Shown here in pieces: positions 8,421 to 12,688 of a stretch of 12,688 nt of DNA. The stretch spans positions 1 to 12,688 of the forward strand of contig SKHQ01000088.1 of the NCBI GenBank assembly GCA_007116915.1, given 5' to 3'. A program made the translations under genes and the position numbers. Source of the DNA: Candidatus Methanomethylophilaceae archaeon (GTDB lineage Archaea > Thermoplasmatota > Thermoplasmata > Methanomassiliicoccales > Methanomethylophilaceae). A model generated the notes under the pieces. It saw nothing but the letters and a program-made list of their open reading frames with translations, was not told the DNA's origin and did no database searches. Numbering within the stretch: position 1 is the stretch's first letter; each line of letters begins with the position of its first letter.

Positions 8421-8428
8421 GATATAAA
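8421..8428 (-). promoter_or_regulatory. TATA box of the C25 peptidase gene, inside the longest open frame
   Basis: The minus strand reads TTTATATC, the best archaeal TATA match in the window. Transcription about 25 bases downstream would begin near 8399, next to ATG 8398 and upstream of ATG 8380. It therefore argues against the ATGs at 8464, 8440 and 8431. Confidence 0.6.
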
Positions 8429-8529
8429 CATCCTCTTCATACTATCAGTCCTGAATACCGGCACTATCGTGCATTCACCAATTTTGCTGTGACGCTCCGA
8501 TCAGAACGGGATTAGCAGAAATTTACGCC

Positions 8530-9252
8530 TCAGCGGAAGGATGCGAAGACCTGATACCAGTGGTCCAAGGTGTCCAAGTCCTTTCCTGTGACCGGTATGC
8601 TGCGAGCGGTACTCATCAGCATGGACTCCATGATCTGTTGTGCCATACGCATGGACCTCAGCATCTCGCTCTCGTCCTCGGGGCTGTAGCCATCGCCCTC
8701 ATCAGGTTCGATATGGGAGTCGAGGATATCCATGCCTTCATCCTCTTGCAGTGACTCCAGAGTGAGGGAGGACTGGGAAAGTTGCGGGGTACCTTTGAGG
8801 AGGAGTTCGACGAACTCCTGGTACAACGAATCCAACTTACGATGGTCGGTGACGGTGGGCTGGTCGTCGCTCAGGTATATGGAGGCGATGCGGTCCATCT
8901 CGTTCTCCAACGCCCGGATGCTCTGGAACAATTGGGAGAAGGTCAGAGGGTTCTCATTCGCCGAGGACTTGTTAAGAGGCGGTTCATTCAAACCGGAGGT
9001 ACGGACGGTCTGATAGATGCACATCAGACTCTTCATGGAGGCCTGCATCTGTTGCATCTCCCTGCCGAGTCTCTCCACCTCCTCCTCCAGATCGACCTTT
9101 TTCTTTTTCTTCAAGGCCTTCCCTTTCAGTGGTTTTTCATCCGACGCGGGTTCCGGGATTGATTCGGGACGGGGTGTTAGGATCTTGATGCGCGGCCTCT
9201 CGGCCTCCGTCTCTGTCCTGCTATCATCCTCTTTAGACAATCTGAACACCAT
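8530..9252 (-). CDS. Hypothetical acidic coiled-coil protein
   Basis: 240 residues, not recognised. There is no signal peptide or membrane segment, so it is presumably cytosolic. An N-terminal charged, probably disordered part (1-45) leads into a run of lysines (about 43-52) and a heptad-rich segment (about 53-80, with EEEVERLGREMQQMQASMKS), a good coiled-coil candidate. A second helical region follows (about 100-155, SQLFQSIRALENEMDRIASIYL and SLYQEFVELLL), then an acidic linker (about 168-193) and a C-terminal helix ending WYQVFASFR. The single cysteine is C78. It precedes the C25 peptidase gene on the same strand, but 149 bases and a separate promoter lie between, so the link is weak. The GGAGGG sequence abuts the ATG at 9252, unusually close; the GTG at codon 2 would have better spacing. 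A scaffold or adaptor role is only a guess from composition. Confidence 0.7.
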   Translation of the reverse strand: MVFRLSKEDDSRTETEAERPRIKILTPRPESIPEPASDEKPLKGKALKKKKKVDLEEEVERLGREMQQMQASMKSLMCIYQTVRTSGLNEPPLNKSSANENPLTFSQLFQSIRALENEMDRIASIYLSDDQPTVTDHRKLDSLYQEFVELLLKGTPQLSQSSLTLESLQEDEGMDILDSHIEPDEGDGYSPEDESEMLRSMRMAQQIMESMLMSTARSIPVTGKDLDTLDHWYQVFASFR

Positions 9253-9257
9253 CCCTC

Positions 9258-9292
9258 CCCCTGACGAGTGATGGAGATATGTGCATCAGGGG
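9258..9292. repeat. Inverted repeat CCCCTGA-N21-TCAGGGG before the coiled-coil gene
   Basis: Perfect 7-base arms (9258-9264 and 9286-9292) separated by 21 bases. They lie between a weak AT-rich box (AGAATAAAA on the minus strand, about 9292-9300) and the start codon at 9252. The inner arm overlaps the first G of the GGAGGG ribosome site. It could be an operator or a leader hairpin that partly hides the ribosome site; neither is proven. Confidence 0.35.
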
Positions 9293-9582
9293 TTTTATTC
9301 TATTCCCTAAACGAAAAAATTCCTTTAGTCTGAGAAGCTTGTAGTCCGGTAATGAGTCTGTTCCCTTGCTGCCGATAGTGGTCGGCAAGACTGTGAACTC
9401 CACTTCGTATGCTCCCAGACATCTGGATTACCACTTGCTCGGAGACGCCTGTGAATCATCGCCGGCGGAATTCGAATTGCACCCTTCCCTTGGAACGTGA
9501 ACACTGTGGCCATCTTTCCTTTCATGGCTTTCGGATTGATGGCGCTGCATATCATCATCTCTTTGGGAGGGACGACAAACGG

Positions 9583-9588
9583 TATATC
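9583..9588 (+). promoter_or_regulatory. TATA box candidate for the small membrane protein gene
   Basis: TATATC preceded by GACAAACGG. The box centre is about 26-27 bases before ATG 9612, the spacing expected for a leaderless archaeal transcript. There is no well-placed ribosome site (GGAG at 9591-9594 is 17 bases from the ATG), which agrees with leaderless expression. Confidence 0.5.
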
Positions 9589-9611
9589 CTGGAGAAGTCA
9601 TTGTCTGGATT

Positions 9612-9863
9612 ATGCTACGTCTTGCCGTACCGGTACTTTTGCTCTTATTGATGGTCGTGTCAGCAGGCGCGGGGCATCTCGAGAGCGAAAATTACGTCCC
9701 GGATTTTGAATTTGATGATGTGGCAATGGGCGACACCCTGGGCATAGGCCTTATGGCCGATGATCCGGTGCGGGATCGCCTGATAGCCGGTCTGGCGGTT
9801 ATCGTCCTCGTGGGTTCGATATTCGTGGCCATCTATTACATAGCCCGCAAGGAAGGCCTTTGA
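9612..9863 (+). CDS. Small membrane protein, two hydrophobic segments, unknown function
   Basis: 83 residues, not recognised. Residues 4-20 are strongly hydrophobic (LAVPVLLLLLMVVSAGA) and look like a signal peptide or first membrane helix. Residues 21-55 are acidic (several Asp/Glu, one Lys-free stretch) and would lie outside the cell. Residues 58-78 form a clear membrane helix (LIAGLAVIVLVGSIFVAIYYI) followed by a short basic end, ARKEGL, placing the C terminus inside. The gene has a promoter-like box at leaderless distance, which supports it being real. It converges on larB with no gap: its stop TGA and the larB stop share the palindrome TGATCA at 9861-9866. It could be an accessory subunit of some membrane complex, but no partner is next to it. 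Confidence 0.65.
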   Translation: MLRLAVPVLLLLLMVVSAGAGHLESENYVPDFEFDDVAMGDTLGIGLMADDPVRDRLIAGLAVIVLVGSIFVAIYYIARKEGL

Positions 9864-10619
9864 TCAACGGCGACGGGCAATCATCGCCGCGAAGGATGCC
9901 GCCCCGACACCGTTGTCTATGTTGACAACCGCCAATCCGGGAGCGCATGACTGCAGCATGCTGTACAGGGCCGCCTCACCGTTGCCACCTATGCCGTATC
10001 CGGTGGATACCGGAACGCCGACCACCGGGATGTGAGATAGCGACGATACCAATGTAGGGAGCGCCCCCTCCATGCCCGCCACAACTATCAGAACATCCAC
10101 GTCCTGCTCCAACACCTTCTTCATCGGCTCAAGGAAACGATGCATGCCGGCGACTCCCACGTCATGGAAGCATAGGCATTCACAATCCATCGCCTCCAAC
10201 ATGACCCTGGCCTCCTCCGCCACACCCAGGTCGGAGGTTCCAGCGGTAATGATGCCCACTTTCCCTTTGGGTTCTCTTTTCACCCTTCTATCCACGACCA
10301 GCATGCGCGCTTTTCTCTCGTAGCGGATATCATCCTCACCCACGCGAGCGACTACAGCGGCATGGTGGTCGTCGTTGATCCGTGACACGATGACGAGGTC
10401 CCTCCTCTCCATCGCACGCTGAACAATGTCCGCCACCGTCTCGGGGTCCTTGGACAGCCCGTAGACCACCTCGGGAATACCTGAGCGCAGTTGCCGGGCG
10501 TGGTCGAAGACGGTGTGTCCTTCGATGTGCTGCACATAGTCCAGACGCAGAAGCCGCTCGGCCTCCTCCACCCCGATACTCCCTTCTTTGAGCGATGCCA
10601 GGATGTCACGGATGTTCAT
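9864..10619 (-). CDS. larB: LarB, pyridinium-3,5-biscarboxylic acid mononucleotide synthase (nickel-pincer cofactor)
   Basis: 251 residues, the usual LarB length. LarB carboxylates nicotinic acid adenine dinucleotide with CO2 and releases AMP, giving the first intermediate of the nickel-pincer nucleotide used by lactate racemase and related LarA enzymes. The N-terminal region (1-118) is LarB-specific, starting MNIRDILASLKEGSIGVEEAE and including IPEVVYGLSKDPE. The C-terminal half (about 119-251) is a PurE-like domain with ITAGTSDLGVAEEA (124-137), DVGVAGMHR (153-161), VVAGMEGALPTLVSSL (179-194) and VVNIDNGVGAAS (231-242). C225 in MLQSCAPG matches the cysteine reported to form a covalent pyridine intermediate in Lactobacillus LarB. 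No ribosome site precedes ATG 10619, so the message may be leaderless; I could not pick a firm TATA box. Its LarC, LarE and client enzyme are absent from the window. It is divergent from the feo operon across 154 bases. Confidence 0.92.
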   Translation of the reverse strand: MNIRDILASLKEGSIGVEEAERLLRLDYVQHIEGHTVFDHARQLRSGIPEVVYGLSKDPETVADIVQRAMERRDLVIVSRINDDHHAAVVARVGEDDIRYERKARMLVVDRRVKREPKGKVGIITAGTSDLGVAEEARVMLEAMDCECLCFHDVGVAGMHRFLEPMKKVLEQDVDVLIVVAGMEGALPTLVSSLSHIPVVGVPVSTGYGIGGNGEAALYSMLQSCAPGLAVVNIDNGVGAASFAAMIARRR

Positions 10620-10698
10620 GTGCTCGTTATAATCGCTGTCCGTATTTCATTGTTTACCTTGAGACCGCCTGTAATCTTCTTGGTTGATTATGGAGATT

Positions 10699-10716
10699 AT
10701 TTAGGAATACCTAAAT
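10699..10716. promoter_or_regulatory. Iron-type (DtxR/IdeR-like) operator 1
   Basis: Perfect 7-base arms ATTTAGG and CCTAAAT around AATA. The TTAGG-N4-CCTAA core resembles DtxR/IdeR-family sites, which carry TTAGG and CCTAA half-sites, and is shared with operator 2. It lies just upstream of the feo promoter's AT-rich region. The regulator itself is not in the window. Confidence 0.65.
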
Positions 10717-10717
10717 G

Positions 10718-10739
10718 TTAAATAATGGTCTAATTATTA
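10718..10739 (+). promoter_or_regulatory. Promoter region of the feo operon
   Basis: An AT-rich segment holding two possible TATA boxes, TTAAATAAT (10718-10726) and TAATTATTA (10731-10739). The first would start transcription near 10748, the second near 10760, both upstream of the GGAGG at 10769-10773. The region is bracketed by the two operators, so a bound repressor would block TBP/TFB or polymerase. Confidence 0.5.
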
Positions 10740-10750
10740 GGCTTACCTAA
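10737..10750. promoter_or_regulatory. Iron-type (DtxR/IdeR-like) operator 2
   Basis: TTAGG-CTTA-CCTAA, with the same half-sites as operator 1 and a different centre. Its centre is 36 bases from that of operator 1. It overlaps the probable transcription start, a position typical of repression. Confidence 0.65.
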
Positions 10751-10773
10751 GAATTATCAAAATTAATTGGAGG

Positions 10774-11013
10774 ATGATGTTATTGTTGACATTGGATAAG
10801 ATTGAACCAGGTACGTCCGCAAGGATCGTCGCCAACCGTGCTGACGGTAGGCTACGGAGGAGGATCATGGATATGGGTCTCCTGCCTGGTGCGGAACTGG
10901 AGATGGTGCGCAGAGCGCCTCTCGGCGACCCTTTGGAGGTCATTGTGAAAGGTTACCACCTCTCGTTGCGGAAGGAGGAGGCGAAACGTATCGAGGTCGA
11001 GGTGTGCAAATGA
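10774..11013 (+). CDS. feoA: FeoA-family ferrous iron transport protein (first copy)
   Basis: 79 residues, a single SH3-like FeoA domain. FeoA is a small cytosolic partner thought to act on the FeoB iron permease. Family pattern visible: LDKIEPGTSARIV (7-19), RLRRRIMDMGLLPGAELEMVRRAPLGDPLEV (26-56, in parts), GYHLSLRKEEAKRIEV (60-75). One cysteine, C78, next to the end. The GGAGG at 10769-10773 abuts ATG 10774; ATG 10777 or a TTG at 10786, which would give the usual family beginning MTLDKIEPG, are alternative starts. First gene of the feo operon behind two iron-type operators. It overlaps feoA2 by four bases (ATGA). Confidence 0.9.
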   Translation: MMLLLTLDKIEPGTSARIVANRADGRLRRRIMDMGLLPGAELEMVRRAPLGDPLEVIVKGYHLSLRKEEAKRIEVEVCK

Positions 11014-11240
11014 GCACCATCCCTTTGCCAATGCTGACGCCGGGAAGGTCTGCAAAGGTCTGCTCCATCAACGGCAGCTGTTGCATCTGCCGTCGTCTGA
11101 GCGACATGGGCCTGGGCAACAATGCTGAGGTCGAGGTGCTGGAAGGCGGCGGTGGCTCCCTGATAGTCAAGGTGAACGGTTCACGCTACGCCCTCGGCAG
11201 GGGCATGGCCAACAAGATAATGGTGCGTGCAGATGTCTGA
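11010..11240 (+). CDS. feoA: FeoA-family protein with a cysteine cluster (second copy)
   Basis: 76 residues, a second FeoA/SH3-like domain: PGRSAKV (11-17), CRRLSDMGLGNNAEVEVLEG (27-46), SLIVKVNGSRYALGRGMANKIMV (about 50-72). Unlike the first copy it has four cysteines, C18, C24, C25 and C27 (CX5CCXC), in the loop where FeoA proteins normally have a variable turn; these could bind metal or an Fe-S cluster or act as a redox switch (inference). The start is ATG 11010, with GAGGTG five bases upstream and the ATGA overlap with feoA1; a GTG at 11004 is less likely. It overlaps feoB by eight bases, so all three genes are co-translated. Two FeoA proteins before one FeoB is known in other prokaryotes. 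Confidence 0.88.
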   Translation: MSTIPLPMLTPGRSAKVCSINGSCCICRRLSDMGLGNNAEVEVLEGGGGSLIVKVNGSRYALGRGMANKIMVRADV

Positions 11241-12688
11241 TATCAACGCGAAAGCAAGTTTCACGGTCGCCATGGTCGGCAATCCCAACGTCGGTAAGAG
11301 CACATTGTTCAACGCCCTCACCGGGATGAAACAGCACATCGGCAACTGGCCGGGTGTCACGGTGGAGAAGAAGGTCGGCAGATGCAACCACTCCGGTAAG
11401 GAGATGGATATCGTCGACCTGCCCGGAATGTACAGCACCGTCCCCTACTCGATAGACGAGAAGGTCGCTCGTGATTTCCTCGTCGACGGCGCTCCGGATG
11501 CGGTGGTACATGTGGTGGACGCCACCAACCTGGAGCGTAACCTCTATCTGACCATACAGTTGGTTGAAATGGGATTGAGGCCGGTGGTCGCCCTGAGCAT
11601 GATGGACCTGGCGGCCGAACAAGGAATAAGTGTGGATCCGGAACGGCTGTCCAAGGGACTAGGTCTTGCGGTTGTTCCCATAAACGCCACCAGAAAGGAG
11701 GGCCTTGATGATCTGTTGTCGACCGTTCTTAAGAACAATGGTATGAGTGGAGTCGTTCCCTCCTACCCTAGCGAGGTCGTCAGTGACCTTGAGGACGTCA
11801 GGAATGCAATGACCAACGCCGGCGTCGACGACGTATCGGACTGGAGGGCGATGAATATCATTTCCGGCGACCTAGATGTTCTGGACCGTCTTCCGGCGAA
11901 TGCCGCCGAAGCGGTCCGGAATGTCATTGATGGGACTGATGCCGAACGTAACGAGATGACAGTGGCCGACCGGCGCTATGAACTGGTTGGAAAATTGGCA
12001 GCCGATGCATCCAAGAGACCGCCACGGCGGAAGTCCCGATCGGACCGTATCGACAGCGTCATCACCCACAAGTATCTGGGTATACCAATATTCCTGACGG
12101 TTATGTGGGCGGTCTTCGAACTGACCTTCGTGCTTGCTGAGCCGTTCATGGAGCTTATCGATATGGCGTTCGGAGCTGCTGCCGAGTGGTCGGTCGACTC
12201 GTTCGAAGGAGCTCTTGGATCACTGATAGGCGACGGCATGATAACCGGTGTCGGTTCCGTCCTGATCTTCCTGCCTTCGATCATGATGTTATTCCTTCTC
12301 CTGGGTATCCTGGAGGAGAGCGGTTACCTCGCCCGGGCGGCCTTCGTGATGGACCGTGTCATGCACGCCATCGGCCTCCAGGGCAAGTCGATGATACCCA
12401 TGCTGATGGGTTTCGGATGCAACGTCCCCGCCATAATGGCGACCAGGACCATCGAGGACGACAAGGATCGGATGATCAGCATCCTGATCAACCCATTCAT
12501 GTCCTGCAGCGCCCGGCTTCCGGTCTACATCCTGTTGGCAGGGATATTCTTCAGCGATATCGCCGGTACGGTGGTCTTCGCCCTCTATGTGACCGGAATA
12601 TTGGTGGGCATAGGTTCCGCGAAACTGTTCCGCGCCACCCTGTTCCCGGGGGAGCCGGCACCGTTCATAATGGAACTGCCCTGCTACA
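11233..12688 (+). CDS. feoB: FeoB, GTP-dependent ferrous iron permease (C-terminal part beyond the window)
   Basis: The first 485 codons are present; the gene runs off the right edge. FeoB moves Fe2+ across the cytoplasmic membrane. The N-terminal G domain shows G1 GNPNVGKST (16-24), G2 threonine T43 in NWPGVT, G3 DLPG (62-65), and a G4 motif reading SMMD (122-125), where FeoB normally has NxxD. G5 appears as INATRKEG. A helical spacer follows, then membrane segments beginning around YLGIPIFLTVMWAVFE, and the Gate region LEESGYLARAAFVMDR with the conserved cysteines C396 in GFGCNVPAIMATR and C425 in FMSCSARLPVY, both linked to iron passage in the family. The start at 11233 is eight bases inside feoA2 and has GGTG seven bases upstream. 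FeoB family identity is certain; whether S122 changes GTP binding is open. Confidence 0.95.
   Translation, partial: MSDINAKASFTVAMVGNPNVGKSTLFNALTGMKQHIGNWPGVTVEKKVGRCNHSGKEMDIVDLPGMYSTVPYSIDEKVARDFLVDGAPDAVVHVVDATNLERNLYLTIQLVEMGLRPVVALSMMDLAAEQGISVDPERLSKGLGLAVVPINATRKEGLDDLLSTVLKNNGMSGVVPSYPSEVVSDLEDVRNAMTNAGVDDVSDWRAMNIISGDLDVLDRLPANAAEAVRNVIDGTDAERNEMTVADRRYELVGKLAADASKRPPRRKSRSDRIDSVITHKYLGIPIFLTVMWAVFELTFVLAEPFMELIDMAFGAAAEWSVDSFEGALGSLIGDGMITGVGSVLIFLPSIMMLFLLLGILEESGYLARAAFVMDRVMHAIGLQGKSMIPMLMGFGCNVPAIMATRTIEDDKDRMISILINPFMSCSARLPVYILLAGIFFSDIAGTVVFALYVTGILVGIGSAKLFRATLFPGEPAPFIMELPCY

Larger units (their letters stand above)
9253..9611. other. Gene-free 359-base stretch between divergent genes
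   Basis: I see no convincing gene here. It should carry the promoters of the two flanking divergent genes. It contains the inverted repeat at 9258-9292, a bulged hairpin (CTT-GCT-GCCGA, six-base loop, TCGGC-AAG, 9365-9389), two short palindromes (CCAGACATCTGG, 9415-9426; AATTCGAATT, 9469-9478) and the TATA box at 9583-9588. Open frames in it (9325-9558 minus, 9497 onward plus) lack family resemblance and clear starts. No tRNA or C/D-box RNA could be folded from it by eye. Confidence 0.5.

Noticed and set aside
9258..9303. Hairpin followed by T-rich TTTTATTCTATT resembling a plus-strand intrinsic terminator
   Set aside because: No plus-strand gene lies upstream of it, the loop is 21 bases, and the T-rich part is better read as the AT-rich promoter box of the minus-strand gene.
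9462..9490. TTCGAATT reminiscent of a tRNA T-loop
   Set aside because: The bases on either side do not pair as a T-stem and no acceptor, D or anticodon arms could be found around it.
9325..9558. Minus-strand frame of 77 codons in the gene-free stretch
   Set aside because: No recognisable family, no supporting promoter, and mixed composition typical of noncoding sequence.
9497..9709. Plus-strand frame starting GTG at 9497 with a hydrophobic beginning
   Set aside because: Its second half is a shadow of the gene at 9612, the start has no clear ribosome site or TATA box, and the hydrophobic part is short enough to be chance.
11004..11009. GTG at 11004 as start of feoA2
   Set aside because: ATG 11010 forms the usual ATGA overlap with feoA1 and has a better-spaced GAGGTG.

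Overview
The window is archaeal and most likely from a Thermoplasmata-type euryarchaeon (Thermoplasmatota). Evidence: a group II chaperonin (thermosome) start at the left edge, the archaea-specific DNA-repair protein Nre, archaeal promoters (TATA-like boxes 24-27 bases before several start codons, some apparently leaderless), and a giant secreted surface protein joining a gingipain-type C25 peptidase to beta-helix, Ig-like and FN3 modules. C25 surface peptidases are known from uncultured Thermoplasmata of sediments (MBG-D group), but the sequence alone does not fix the lineage.

Layout. Minus strand, read right to left: a coiled-coil orphan protein (8530-9252), the C25 surface peptidase (3602-8380), Nre (2262-3545) translationally coupled to an SPL-like radical SAM protein (1505-2275), isocitrate dehydrogenase (239-1450), and the first 44 codons of a thermosome subunit (1-134). 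Bases 9253-9611 hold no gene I can support. A small two-helix membrane protein (9612-9863, plus strand) then runs head-on into larB (9864-10619, minus strand); the two stop codons share one TGATCA. From 10699 a plus-strand iron operon begins: two TTAGG-N4-CCTAA operators around an AT-rich promoter, then feoA1, feoA2 and feoB, each overlapping the next by 4-8 bases. feoB runs off the right edge.

How the genes fit together. The Feo genes encode GTP-driven ferrous iron uptake, very probably repressed by an iron-bound DtxR/IdeR-family protein acting at the twin operators. LarB makes the first intermediate of the nickel-pincer nucleotide; its LarC, LarE and client enzyme are not in view. Nre and the radical SAM protein form a tight two-gene unit suggesting linked DNA repair. 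The C25 protein is a wall- or membrane-anchored exopeptidase with a cytoplasmic SHOCT-like tail.

Most worth a second look: the Nre/radical SAM unit, where the codons of the PCNA-binding motif also carry the next gene's ribosome-binding site and start; the architecture of the C25 protein; a cysteine cluster in FeoA2; a Ser in place of Asn in the FeoB G4 motif; and the twin operators. I did not see a clearly new multi-gene defence or mobile system.
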